NCBI RefSeq assembly: GCF_025502585.1
Contig: NZ_CP106679.1
Span: forward strand, 1,097,001 to 1,161,000
Origin: Reichenbachiella agarivorans
Lineage (GTDB): Bacteria; Bacteroidota; Bacteroidia; Cytophagales; Cyclobacteriaceae
DNA: 64,000 nucleotides
Direction: 5' to 3'
A program made the translations under genes and the position numbers. Below the pieces are notes generated by a model. That model saw nothing but the letters and a program-made list of their open reading frames with translations, was not told the origin of the DNA and did not search any database. Shown piece by piece: positions 38,705-47,871 of this stretch (position 1 is the stretch's first letter; every line of letters starts with the position of its first letter).

Positions 38705-40974
38705 TCCTTGCTTCTACTTTTGGACTGTATCGCATCTACTGCCGCGATAGTCGCCATGTTGAATATTTCTCTCACCGAACTACCACGCTGCAAGACATGT
38801 ACGGGCTTGTTCATTCCCATCAATACTGGACCGATCGCTTCGCTAGATCCAATTTCCATCAGCAGCTTATAGGCAATGTTGCCTGAAGCCAGATTAGGAA
38901 AAATTAAGGTGTTGACACTCTTGCCATTGAGTTCACTGAAAGGATAATCCTTTTCCATCAACTCTGGATTCAAAGCTACATTGGCTTGCATCTCACCATC
39001 AATGATGATTTCAGGCCATTTTTGCTTCGCCAATTTTACCACGTCTGCAGTCTTGCTTGGGATTTCTCCTTTGGCAGAACCAAAATTGGAATATGACAGC
39101 ATCGCCATCCTAGGTTCAAAATCAAAGAATTTCACTGCACGATTGGTCAGCTCAATGATATTAAGCAAGGCCTCCGCATCGGGATTGACATTGACTGTGG
39201 TGTCCGCCAAGAAATAAGTTCCTTTTTGATTGCGAATGATGTACATGCCTGCCACCCTTTTCAACCCTGGTTCCATACCAATAATCTGTAAGGCCGGGCG
39301 GATCGTATTGGGGTAATCGTTGGACAAGCCTGAGATCATGGCATCTGCATCGCCCTTTTCTACCATCATCGCTCCATAGTAGTTGCGATCCATCATCAAG
39401 TGCTGTGCCTCACGCACGGTCATGCCTTTTCTGGCTCGCTTCTGAAACAAGGTCTCTGCATAGACCAAACGCGTATCGCGCTGATGATAGGGATCTATGA
39501 TTTCACAGTCCAACTCCAATTCGTTCTCTGCAATGAGTTCTTTGATTTTCTCTTTGTTTCCAAGCAATATCGGAATGGCAACTCCTTCGTCAATCACCAA
39601 CTGTGCTGCTTTGAGAATCGACAGTCTGTCTCCTTCAGTAAACACCAAACGTTGAGGACTCTTTTTTGCTCTTGATGCCAACCTTGAGATGATTCGTTGA
39701 CCCATGCCCAGTCTTTCCTCCAATTTCAATTTGTACTCATCCCAATCCGTAATGGTGGTACGCGCGACACCTGAATCTATGGCGGCCTTGGCTACTGCAG
39801 AAGAAATGCTCGCGATCAATCGTGGGTCCAATGGCTTTGGAATCAAATACTCTTTGCCAAACTTGATGACCTCTGAGCCATAGGCTTTGGATACGGCATC
39901 AGGTACTGGCAATTTGGTCAACTCTGCCAAAGCATACACGGCAGCCAATTTCATTTCTTCGTTGATTGTAGTGGCGCGCACATCCAGCGCACCTCTAAAA
40001 ATATAGGGAAATCCCAATACATTGTTGACTTGATTAGGATGATCCGATCTTCCTGTTGCCATCAATACATCTTTCCTGGTTTTCATTGCCAAATCATAAG
40101 GAATCTCTGGGTCAGGATTGGCCAAAGCAAACACGATAGGATCATCTGCCATAGATAGTAAATCCTCAGCAGTCATCACGTCTCCCATCGATAGTCCCAA
40201 AAATACATCTGCACCTTTGACCGCATCCGACAAGGTCACCAAGTCTGTTTCTACAGCATATTTGGCCTTCATTGGGTCGAGATTTTCTCTCTTCTTACTG
40301 ATTACACCTTTGCTGTCGAGCATCATGATGTTTTCCTTTTTGGCTCCCATCTTGACATAGAGATCCGTACAGGCAATCGCTGCTCCACCAGCACCATTGA
40401 CCACTATTTTGACCTCCTCTATTTTTTTCCCAACGACAATCAATGCATTGAGCAAGGCCGCACTAGAGATAATAGCCGTGCCATGCTGGTCATCATGCAT
40501 GACAGGAATATTCATTTTTTCTCGTAGCTCTGTCTCGATTTTGAAACTCTCTGGTGCCTTGATGTCCTCTAGGTTGATTCCCCCAAAAGTCGGTTCCAAA
40601 GATTTTACAATTTTGATAAACTCGTCTGGGTCTGTTTCGTCGATCTCAATATCGAAAACGTCGATCCCTGCAAATTTCTTGAACAAAACTCCCTTACCCT
40701 CCATTACTGGTTTGGATGCTTCTGGCCCTATGTTTCCCAATCCCAATACGGCGGTACCGTTGGTGATCACTCCTACTAGGTTTCCTTTGGATGTATAGCG
40801 ATATACATCTTCTTTGTTGGCAGCTATCTCCAAGCACGGTACAGCCACTCCTGGCGAATATGCCAAGGCTAAATCATGCTGAGTCGAAAGGGTCTTGGTT
40901 GGACGAACTTCAATCTTACCTGGGGTAGGTTTTTCATGAAAATCAAGCGCGTCCTTTTTTCTTATTATACTCAT
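38701..40974 (-). CDS. maeB: NADP-dependent malic enzyme with phosphotransacetylase-like C-domain
   Basis: 757 residues from ATG 40974 (preferred over TTG 41028). N-terminal malic enzyme (~1-430: [40 protein letters not shown](P)-binding [17 protein letters not shown]) converts malate to pyruvate and CO2. The C-terminal ~320 residues resemble phosphate acetyltransferase but in MaeB serve regulation rather than catalysis. Overlaps ruvA by 4 bases. Confidence 0.95.
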   Translation of the reverse strand: MSIIRKKDALDFHEKPTPGKIEVRPTKTLSTQHDLALAYSPGVAVPCLEIAANKEDVYRYTSKGNLVGVITNGTAVLGLGNIGPEASKPVMEGKGVLFKKFAGIDVFDIEIDETDPDEFIKIVKSLEPTFGGINLEDIKAPESFKIETELREKMNIPVMHDDQHGTAIISSAALLNALIVVGKKIEEVKIVVNGAGGAAIACTDLYVKMGAKKENIMMLDSKGVISKKRENLDPMKAKYAVETDLVTLSDAVKGADVFLGLSMGDVMTAEDLLSMADDPIVFALANPDPEIPYDLAMKTRKDVLMATGRSDHPNQVNNVLGFPYIFRGALDVRATTINEEMKLAAVYALAELTKLPVPDAVSKAYGSEVIKFGKEYLIPKPLDPRLIASISSAVAKAAIDSGVARTTITDWDEYKLKLEERLGMGQRIISRLASRAKKSPQRLVFTEGDRLSILKAAQLVIDEGVAIPILLGNKEKIKELIAENELELDCEIIDPYHQRDTRLVYAETLFQKRARKGMTVREAQHLMMDRNYYGAMMVEKGDADAMISGLSNDYPNTIRPALQIIGMEPGLKRVAGMYIIRNQKGTYFLADTTVNVNPDAEALLNIIELTNRAVKFFDFEPRMAMLSYSNFGSAKGEIPSKTADVVKLAKQKWPEIIIDGEMQANVALNPELMEKDYPFSELNGKSVNTLIFPNLASGNIAYKLLMEIGSSEAIGPVLMGMNKPVHVLQRGSSVREIFNMATIAAVDAIQSKSRSKE

Positions 40975-41037
40975 CTTAATATTTGGGATATTATGTTTCT
41001 TAGTTTGATTGAGGGGGTATGCCTCCAAGGTTATATT

Positions 41038-42129
41038 TTACAGACTGAGTCCTGAGGTGAATGTCTGCAAGATCATTTCCATTTCTTGCATGGGTACTCG
41101 TTTGTCATCACCAGGATTGTAGACATAGCCTTCTAGATAGTACAGTCGCTTTTGACCTTCATCTACAAACATATAGCTGACAAAAGGGCCTCCTGCAGAA
41201 AAGTCACTGAATTTCCAGAGCCCTCTTGCTTCTTTGGCATATTTTCCTTTGAAATTGACCTCTTTTACCTGACTCAAAGTATCCTGTAGTGTCATATAGA
41301 GGTCTGGCTTTTCTATGTCTCTCATGAACATGGAAGAAATTTCCTCTCTTTTCCCTAACACATCATCAAATGGAGCATTGCCTGTATAAGGTTGGAAATA
41401 AACGAAAATATCACGCTCAAAAGCTGGATCGAGCAACCTGATCCACACAAAGTCCGGTAGTGCTTTGGCTACCTCATAACCATAAGGAATATTCATAGTA
41501 AAATCATATTCCTCAGCGAGTCGTTTTTCAATTTGCTTTTCCCTGACTTTGAACAGCCTACCAGCAATCCGGTCATTTTCAACCTTTAAAAAATAGTTCC
41601 TTAATAGTTTTTCGTTGGTTTTGATATGAGCAGCAAGCTGCATTTTGGTCTGTCCAAACAGATGCACGATATCCTGCCCTTTGGCATAGACATCCTTTTG
41701 AGGTAGCATGTAGAGGGATGAGTCCTTTCTTATTTTTTCCAACGACTCCTCACTGTAGTACTTTTCCATTTGTTGGCTTTGTCTGCCTCGTCCATCGAGT
41801 GTATGTACCATGATAATGTTGGTACCTCGCTGAATAATAGAATTAAACTTGAGTGGGTTGATGTTTCTGACCTTGAAATAAGGTTCATTTTGCGGCAATC
41901 CAGGCACATAAGCAGACAATGCATCTCTGATAGACTGACCCAGTGCGCCATTCCAATCTGTCGTATCCATTACCACCAAAATGGCGTTGGCTTCTCCACC
42001 AGCCTTTGGCAAATACATTTTATCTGTACTAGATTCCTCAGATGAGGAAATCTTATCTGGTGTTGACTTGCAAGAACTGATCAGGCAAATGCTCACCAAT
42101 AGAAACAAGTAGCTTATTGTCTTAGGCAT
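41038..42129 (-). CDS. DUF4837 lipoprotein
   Basis: 363 residues with a lipoprotein signal (LVSICLISSCKS, lipidated Cys ~20). The rest matches DUF4837, a Bacteroidota-restricted family of unknown function: GEANAILVVMD near the N-terminus, a Glu/Gln-rich helical centre and a C-terminal YYLEGYVYNPGDDKR segment. Probably a cell-envelope protein. It stands between the LysM transglycosylase and maeB, 58 and 63 bases from its neighbours. Confidence 0.85.
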   Translation of the reverse strand: MPKTISYLFLLVSICLISSCKSTPDKISSSEESSTDKMYLPKAGGEANAILVVMDTTDWNGALGQSIRDALSAYVPGLPQNEPYFKVRNINPLKFNSIIQRGTNIIMVHTLDGRGRQSQQMEKYYSEESLEKIRKDSSLYMLPQKDVYAKGQDIVHLFGQTKMQLAAHIKTNEKLLRNYFLKVENDRIAGRLFKVREKQIEKRLAEEYDFTMNIPYGYEVAKALPDFVWIRLLDPAFERDIFVYFQPYTGNAPFDDVLGKREEISSMFMRDIEKPDLYMTLQDTLSQVKEVNFKGKYAKEARGLWKFSDFSAGGPFVSYMFVDEGQKRLYYLEGYVYNPGDDKRVPMQEMEMILQTFTSGLSL

Positions 42130-42187
42130 GCTAACAGGTGTTTTTGGGAATTAAAAAAATTAAGCAATCCGTCCGAAGATCAACAAT

Positions 42188-43552
42188 TTACATGTTGATT
42201 AATAATTTTTGTCCGGGTTTAATGTTGGAAGATGTCAGATTGTTGAGCTTTTTTATCTTTTCGATGGATAGATCCTTGTATTGTTGAGCAATACTCCACA
42301 GGGAATCTCCCGACTGTACCAAGTGATACTTTCCTCCCTCGACTTGTACAGGTGCAGATTGACTGGTAGTATTGGTTTTGGCTACATAGCTAGATTTTGT
42401 ATCTGCTGTATAATAAGGTGTCACCCAAATATTGAGGTTCTGACCTACACGAATCATATTGCTGCTGAGGTTATTCCATGCTTTCAAATCTGCCACACTT
42501 ACATGATGATTTTCTGCAATCGTCCCCAAAACATCTCCTCCTCGGACTCGATAGACTTGCTTGACTCGACCGTACACAGACCCCGGTGTATTCCTCGCTA
42601 CATATTCCAGTTCTGCCTTGCCTACCTTGCCAGCAGAATCCAGCATGGCTACTTTGTGAATACGCAATGAATCCGCTTTGTCCAATGGGACTTTCAAGGC
42701 ATAATTGGAGGTGCCTTCTGGAATCGCTCCTCTGATGATCTGAGGGTTGAGTGTCAACAAATCTTCCAAACAAACATCGAGCTGATTGGCTAGTGTCTCC
42801 ATATGGATGTAATCACTGACATGAACCGTATCATGAGCCATCATGTATCTCTTCTCAGAATTCAAATCTTGGAGGTTATGTTCATCTGCATATTTGATCA
42901 CATAGATCATCGCGACGAGCTGTGGTACATAAGAGCGAGTCTCCCTCGGCAAGTAATTGTAGATATCCCAAAAAGTCTCCTTATACCCAGATCTTCGTAT
43001 GGCCTTTCGGACGTTGCCTGGCCCAGTGTTGTAAGCGGCCAATGCCAGCTCCCAATCTCCAAACATTCTGTACAAAGAACCCAAATAGGATGCGGCAGCT
43101 TCGGTAGCTTCCCAAGGATTCATGCGTTCGTCGATGTACCAAGATTGTTTGAGTTTGTAGGATTTGCCCGTCAGTGGCATAAACTGCCAGAGCCCTCCTG
43201 CTCCCACTCTAGACATGGCATTGGGATTCAATCCAGATTCGATGATGGCGAGATACTTGAGTTCGTCTGGCAAACCCTTCTCAGCCAATACTTGTTCGAA
43301 GATGGGGAAGTAAAGATCTTTCTTAGCCAAAATGGCTCTGGTATAATCTCTGTTCCTGACAGCAAAATAGTCTATAAAAGAATAAACACGTTCGTTGAAT
43401 ACCAACGGAATATGCTCCTCTACACAGGACAAACGGTCTTCTACCAGTTCATAACTGTAATCAGGCCATTGTTCTACATCACTCTCTTGCGCCAGCGCAG
43501 GTTGTAAAACAGTCACCAAACAAAACAGCAATATGTAAAACTGGTCCCTCAT
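42188..43552 (-). CDS. Lytic transglycosylase (MltD-like) with C-terminal LysM domains
   Basis: 454 residues, signal peptide ending LQPALAQ. SLT domain ~85-215 with catalytic Glu105 (LAIIESGLNPNAMSRVGAGGLWQFMP) and the downstream AAYNTGPGNVRKAI motif. C-terminal LysM motifs bind peptidoglycan: one from VYRVRGGDVLGTIAENHHV (~335-380) and one at the end (YHLVQSGDSLWSIAQQY to INM); a weaker LysM-like stretch lies at ~245-290. Cleaves glycan strands during wall turnover. Lies 4 bases after gatA. Confidence 0.94.
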   Translation of the reverse strand: MRDQFYILLFCLVTVLQPALAQESDVEQWPDYSYELVEDRLSCVEEHIPLVFNERVYSFIDYFAVRNRDYTRAILAKKDLYFPIFEQVLAEKGLPDELKYLAIIESGLNPNAMSRVGAGGLWQFMPLTGKSYKLKQSWYIDERMNPWEATEAAASYLGSLYRMFGDWELALAAYNTGPGNVRKAIRRSGYKETFWDIYNYLPRETRSYVPQLVAMIYVIKYADEHNLQDLNSEKRYMMAHDTVHVSDYIHMETLANQLDVCLEDLLTLNPQIIRGAIPEGTSNYALKVPLDKADSLRIHKVAMLDSAGKVGKAELEYVARNTPGSVYGRVKQVYRVRGGDVLGTIAENHHVSVADLKAWNNLSSNMIRVGQNLNIWVTPYYTADTKSSYVAKTNTTSQSAPVQVEGGKYHLVQSGDSLWSIAQQYKDLSIEKIKKLNNLTSSNIKPGQKLLINM

Positions 43553-43556
43553 AAAA

Positions 43557-44993
43557 CTAACTTTCTAAGATATGATCTTGCAAATATTTGGAGAAAGATA
43601 ACAATTTCTCTTCTTCAAACGAATTTCCGATAATTTGAATTCCTATAGGCATACCGTGCTCATCCGTCCCGTTGGGGATAGAAATAGAAGGCAACCCTGC
43701 CAATGACGCTTGAACGGTAAAAATGTCTTCTAAGTACATTTGCAAAGGATCTCTGTCATGACTATTGAGATCAAAAGCAGGTGTAGGGGCGGTCGGCATG
43801 ATGATGAAGTCATTGGTTTCAAACAATTTTTTCATTTCATCTCTGATTAACCTTCTCACCTTTTGCGCTTTGGTATAGTAGGCATCATAAAAGCCCTCGC
43901 TGAGCACATACGCTCCCAACAATATTCTTTTGATTACTTCCTCACCAAAGCCTTCCGATCGACTCTTCTTGTACATGGACTCTAGGTCCTTGGCAGAGCT
44001 ACTGCGGTACCCATACCGCACACCATCGAAACGAGACAGGTTGGCACTCGCCTCAGCAGTAGTCAATATATAATAGGTAGGCAGTACGTAATTGAGATAG
44101 TCAAAATTCAACTTCTGAATCTTGTTACCACTTGATTCTATTTTGTCAAAAACCTTGTTTACCGAACTTTGTACGGCAGGATTTAGTGCCTTGTGTGTAT
44201 TGATGTTGTCAAACGAAACCACACTAAATGTACCTGACCAGGTTGGAGCTTTGGAATATGCTGGTACGCTCAGGTGGCTCACTGTATGATCATACTCATC
44301 CGCTCCTGCGATGATCTCCAAGACCAAAGCACTGTCTTCGACCGACTGTGACAAGATTCCTACACAATCAAACGAACTCGCATAGGCGGTCAATCCATGT
44401 CTCGAAATCCGTCCGTAAGAAGGTTTGAAGCCAATGATCCCACAAAAAGAGGCAGGTTGTCTTACTGACCCTCCTGTATCAGAACCTATAGATACAAGGC
44501 ACATATCTGACTGCACTGCCACAGCGGATCCCCCAGATGAGCCTCCGGGAACTTTGTTTTCATTCGCGGCATTTTTGACAGGGCCAAAATAGGAATTTTC
44601 ATTGGACGAGCCCATCGCAAACTCATCGCAATTGTTTCTACCAATGATGATCGCATCCTCATCCAACAAACGCTGAATAGGTGTCGCCGTAAATTGAGAT
44701 TTGAAACCTTCTAGGATTTTGCTACCGCAATGGAGAAAATGACCTTCGTGACAATAGACATCTTTGATGGTCACAACCATCCCTGCCAATCGCCCCGCGT
44801 TGCCCTTATTTATTTTTTCTTGCACAATAGCAGCCTGAGCCAAAGCTTCTTGTTCGTAAACTTCAGTCAGTGCATTGAGCGTCTTATTCTTTTTCTCAAT
44901 GTTAGCCAGATAACCCTTGACGAGTTCTACGCAATCTATGACGCCAGATTGTATGTCAGATCGAATCTGAGACAGTGAATGGTAACTCTTCAA
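43557..44993 (-). CDS. gatA: Glutamyl/aspartyl-tRNA amidotransferase subunit A
   Basis: 478 residues, amidase-signature enzyme supplying ammonia for conversion of Glu-tRNA(Gln) to Gln-tRNA(Gln). The Ser-cisSer-Lys triad is K77 (VVTIKDVY), S152 (VPGGSSGGSAVAV) and S176 (SDTGGSVRQPA). TTG at 44993 is the only start giving the normal N-terminus; no ATG is available before residue 72. gatB and gatC are not in the window. Begins 3 bases after tatA. Confidence 0.94.
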   Translation of the reverse strand: MKSYHSLSQIRSDIQSGVIDCVELVKGYLANIEKKNKTLNALTEVYEQEALAQAAIVQEKINKGNAGRLAGMVVTIKDVYCHEGHFLHCGSKILEGFKSQFTATPIQRLLDEDAIIIGRNNCDEFAMGSSNENSYFGPVKNAANENKVPGGSSGGSAVAVQSDMCLVSIGSDTGGSVRQPASFCGIIGFKPSYGRISRHGLTAYASSFDCVGILSQSVEDSALVLEIIAGADEYDHTVSHLSVPAYSKAPTWSGTFSVVSFDNINTHKALNPAVQSSVNKVFDKIESSGNKIQKLNFDYLNYVLPTYYILTTAEASANLSRFDGVRYGYRSSSAKDLESMYKKSRSEGFGEEVIKRILLGAYVLSEGFYDAYYTKAQKVRRLIRDEMKKLFETNDFIIMPTAPTPAFDLNSHDRDPLQMYLEDIFTVQASLAGLPSISIPNGTDEHGMPIGIQIIGNSFEEEKLLSFSKYLQDHILES

Positions 44994-44996
44994 AAC

Positions 44997-45197
44997 TTAT
45001 TTTTTCTCTTCTTTGATTCCAGTCTCTATTTCGTCCTTTATCTCCTTTGAAGCGTCTTTAAATTCTCTAATACCTCGACCCAATCCTTTGGCCAACTCTG
45101 GAATTTTTTTCGCTCCAAACAATAAGACAATTACCAGTACGATGATGACCAGTTCCCAACCTCCAGGCATACCTAATGCCAATACTGAATGTATCAT
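44997..45197 (-). CDS. tatA: Twin-arginine translocase subunit TatA
   Basis: 66 residues: one N-terminal transmembrane helix (WELVIIVLVIVLLFGAKKIPELAKGLG, with the typical FG hinge) then a charged amphipathic helix. Forms the Tat protein-conducting pore with TatC, encoded elsewhere. First gene of the tatA-gatA-transglycosylase run. Confidence 0.95.
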   Translation of the reverse strand: MIHSVLALGMPGGWELVIIVLVIVLLFGAKKIPELAKGLGRGIREFKDASKEIKDEIETGIKEEKK

Positions 45198-45231
45198 ATA
45201 ATTATAGCTTTATTGAATAGCAATATAGGTG

Positions 45232-45239
45232 CAAAGATA
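45232..45239 (-). promoter_or_regulatory. tatA: Putative tatA -7 promoter box
   Basis: TATCTTTG on the minus strand matches TAnnTTTG, 35 bases before the tatA ATG. Confidence 0.4.
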
Positions 45240-45400
45240 TGTAAATACATTCAAGAACGATTGAGCCCCACAGATTTGTTAAAGGCAATCAAGATTAAAG
45301 ACATTTTGTCCTTTTTTCACCTTCTACAAGATTTTAACAACAGATTAGCATCCCAAACACCCCCTGATCGTAAACACTTCACTCCATCTATGAAATCATT

Positions 45401-45781
45401 ATGAATTTGAATCAAATCACTGTGCCGTCCTCATCATTGGAGCGAGCTGTACCATTCTATCAAAAATTGGGATTGAAATTGATTGTAGACGCCCTGCCTA
45501 AATATGCCCGATTAGAATGTCCCGATGGTACAAGTACCTTTTCTATCCATCATGTAGATGATATAAATACTACCAACCAAGGCATTACTGTATATTTCGA
45601 ATGCGAAGAATTGGACGATGAATATGATCGACTGATTGAATTAGGATTGGCGTTTGCCACTCCACCGACCAATCAAGACTGGCTTTGGAAAGAGGCTAGC
45701 TTGTTTGACCCTGATGGAAACCGAATTATCTTATATTACGCTGGAGAGAACCGAAAAAATCCACCATGGAGAGTAAAATAA
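45401..45781 (+). CDS. VOC-family (glyoxalase/bleomycin-resistance-type) protein
   Basis: 126 residues of two beta-alpha-beta-beta-beta modules: NQITVPSSSLERAVPFYQKLGLK at the start and SLFDPDGNRIILYYAGENR at the end, the latter with the metal-ligand region of the vicinal-oxygen-chelate fold. Metal and substrate cannot be assigned; families range from isomerases to antibiotic-binding proteins. Monocistronic. Confidence 0.88.
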   Translation: MNLNQITVPSSSLERAVPFYQKLGLKLIVDALPKYARLECPDGTSTFSIHHVDDINTTNQGITVYFECEELDDEYDRLIELGLAFATPPTNQDWLWKEASLFDPDGNRIILYYAGENRKNPPWRVK

Positions 45782-45883
45782 TCTATCATTTTTTGAACCC
45801 TCTTTAGAACTTGCCGTATCATTGTTGCAACATTATATGTTGATACATTTAAAATAAATCATAGAACAATAAAATTTAGAATC

Positions 45884-46459
45884 ATGTTGAACGCATTATT
45901 AGTACTATTAACATTTATCAGTTTCACAGAAAAAGAAACTATCTCTGTACAAGCTGACGTAAGCAAAAGCACCGTAATATGGAACGCAACCAAAGTAATA
46001 GGGGGCGGACATACAGGAACAATCATCTTGTCTGAAGCAAAATTAGACCTGAAAGGGAGTGAATTAAAAGGAGGGTCATTTACCGCAGACATGACCACTA
46101 TCAACTCTACGGACTTGGAAGGTGATTGGAAAGCCAAACTAGACGGACATCTGAAAAGTGACGACTTCTTTGCAGTTGATAAATTCAAAACAGCGACATT
46201 CAAAATCACCAAATTGAAAAAGACAGCGACGGGTTACGACGTGACTGGAGATATGACCATCAAAGGCAAGACCGTAAGTGTGACTTTCCCAGCAACTGTA
46301 ACGGCAACTGGCGACACAGTCACCGCAACTGCCAAAATCACCTTGGACAGAACCAAATTTGATGTAAAATATGGATCAAACAGTTTCTTTGATAGCCTAG
46401 GCGACAAAGCCATCTCAGATGAATTTACATTGGACGTAACCCTCGTTTCTGGTAAATAA
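45884..46459 (+). CDS. YceI-family periplasmic lipid-binding protein
   Basis: 191 residues, short signal peptide, and a YceI lipocalin-like fold: SVQADVSKSTVIWNATK, GGGHTGTIILSEAKLDLKG, LDGHLKSDDFFAVDKFKTATF, and C-terminal FDVKYGSNSFFDSLGDKAISDEF. YceI proteins bind isoprenoid-type lipids; many respond to stress. A weak promoter (TTG 45822-45824, then TACATTTA 45844-45851, 19-base spacing) precedes it. Followed by a terminator, so monocistronic. Confidence 0.93.
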   Translation: MLNALLVLLTFISFTEKETISVQADVSKSTVIWNATKVIGGGHTGTIILSEAKLDLKGSELKGGSFTADMTTINSTDLEGDWKAKLDGHLKSDDFFAVDKFKTATFKITKLKKTATGYDVTGDMTIKGKTVSVTFPATVTATGDTVTATAKITLDRTKFDVKYGSNSFFDSLGDKAISDEFTLDVTLVSGK

Positions 46460-46485
46460 TCCATCTGCAACTGATTAAATAACTT

Positions 46486-46514
46486 AAACCCTGATCTGAG
46501 ATCAGGGTTTTTTC
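46486..46514 (+). terminator. Rho-independent terminator after the YceI gene
   Basis: 12-bp arms AAACCCTGATCT and AGATCAGGGTTT around a single centre base, followed by a T run, 27 bases after the stop. Confidence 0.85.
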
Positions 46515-46575
46515 ATGTCCCATTGGGAATAAACTCAAGCTTTTCATTACTTTAGTTGTCGCAAATAACAATACT

Positions 46576-47235
46576 ATGAACCATTCCAACAGAAGAGCAT
46601 CATTAGGTATAATTATGATTGTCATCGGAATTCTATTCCTGCTTGACAATTTCAACATTATCTCTTTTTCGGTACCTCACTACCTATTTACTTGGCAGAT
46701 GATCTTGGTTGTAGTAGGTATTTTTCAATTTGCCACAGGTAATCAACGGGGCGGGGTCATTCTCATCTCACTTGGCATAATATTTTGGATTCCACGCTAC
46801 TTCAACATCAGCTTTCATGATTATTGGCCGGTCTTCTTGATAGCGATAGGTTTGAGTTTTTTTTTGAAAAGTCGAACAGGAAAAATCCGTCAAAGTAACT
46901 CTGACAGCATAGATCACCTCGCAGTATTGGGTGGCACCAACCAAAATATTGACAGCAAGCAATTTGCTGGTGGACGTATCACCACCATCTTTGGTGGGGT
47001 AGAATTGGATCTGAGACACTCCAACCTTGAGAATGGACAAGCGACCATTGACTCATTTACTACTTTTGGTTCGGTGAGGCTATTTGTTCCAGAGGACTGG
47101 GTAGTCAACTACGAAGCAACCACCGTATTTGGGGGGTACAAAGACAAACGTGCACACAAACCAACAGAATATTTCGGCAATGTATTGACTTTGAAAGGTC
47201 TCGTATTATTTGGCGGGGTAGAATTGATGAGCTAA
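46576..47235 (+). CDS. LiaF-like membrane protein (DUF5668 plus cell-wall-active domain)
   Basis: 219 residues: an N-terminal region of four short transmembrane helices (~8-95; LGIIMIVIGILFLLDNF, RGGVILISLGIIFWIP) and a C-terminal soluble beta domain (~110-219; IDHLAVLGGTNQNIDSK, GGRITTIFGGVELDLRHS, FGGVELMS) of the LiaF/DUF4097 kind. In Firmicutes LiaF restrains an envelope-stress two-component system; no LiaRS is here, so this role is uncertain. Its stop overlaps the convergent gene's stop. Confidence 0.85.
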   Translation: MNHSNRRASLGIIMIVIGILFLLDNFNIISFSVPHYLFTWQMILVVVGIFQFATGNQRGGVILISLGIIFWIPRYFNISFHDYWPVFLIAIGLSFFLKSRTGKIRQSNSDSIDHLAVLGGTNQNIDSKQFAGGRITTIFGGVELDLRHSNLENGQATIDSFTTFGSVRLFVPEDWVVNYEATTVFGGYKDKRAHKPTEYFGNVLTLKGLVLFGGVELMS

Positions 47236-47753
47236 TCCAACTGATTGATTACTGTTTTGATTGGGATAATCATACTCCACATCCCTACAGCCGTACTGTC
47301 TGGCAAGCAATCCGTATAAACAGCATCTCGGGCAGGGTATGGTGCTGTGAACAAAGCATATTTGTCATCCATCATCTGTATGGATGATTGACTGACAATG
47401 CCATTTTCAGCATTGTATAGATACGCCTCATACAAGTCCCTCTCCTGTTTAGTCATAAAATTAGAATCTGCAAATCCTAAGACAATCTGTCCCTCCATCG
47501 CTAGATTCATAGAATCCAGTACCGCAGATTGATTCTTCAGCGCATCGGCACAAGTGATCTTTCCAGAGCGAAAATTCTCGTCGATCACCTTGTCAATTTT
47601 CTTTCCGAATTTTTCTGCTTCCACCATGACCTCTGCTTGATTGAGTTGTCTGATCTTCTGAGTTTTGATGATGTCATTGACATTCGTCTTTTGTTCGCCC
47701 TCTAGGGCCGAACAAGCAGTTGCAACGAGGCAGAGTATCCAGATTCGATTCAT
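47232..47753 (-). CDS. Lipoprotein resembling DUF3365 (Tll0287-like) proteins
   Basis: 173 residues from ATG 47753, giving a lipoprotein signal (WILCLVATACSALEG, Cys ~13); an ATG at 47786 would spoil this signal. The body has the pattern of Tll0287-like/DUF3365 domains (helical repeats, then MTKQERDLYEAYLYNAENGI and YALFTAPYP), but the heme CxxCH of that group is not found; only a single Cys in YTDCLPDST remains. Assignment is weak. Envelope-located; function unknown. Confidence 0.65.
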   Translation of the reverse strand: MNRIWILCLVATACSALEGEQKTNVNDIIKTQKIRQLNQAEVMVEAEKFGKKIDKVIDENFRSGKITCADALKNQSAVLDSMNLAMEGQIVLGFADSNFMTKQERDLYEAYLYNAENGIVSQSSIQMMDDKYALFTAPYPARDAVYTDCLPDSTAVGMWSMIIPIKTVINQLD

Positions 47754-47871
47754 CCCGCAATTTACGCCGAAGTACATTATCTCCATGAAAATCCTTCATG
47801 AAAACACGGTCTATAGATGTTTTTTGACATAAAAGTAATATTTCCATGATTAGTCATTATTTTTAGATTCT

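Noticed and set aside
42803-43507. 234-codon ORF opposite the LysM transglycosylase
   Set aside because: Antisense shadow of a well-supported gene; cysteine-rich, low-complexity translation.
45189-45404. 71-codon plus-strand ORF whose stop overlaps the VOC start
   Set aside because: Its start lies inside the tatA start/promoter region on the other strand, composition is not protein-like, and no family is recognised.
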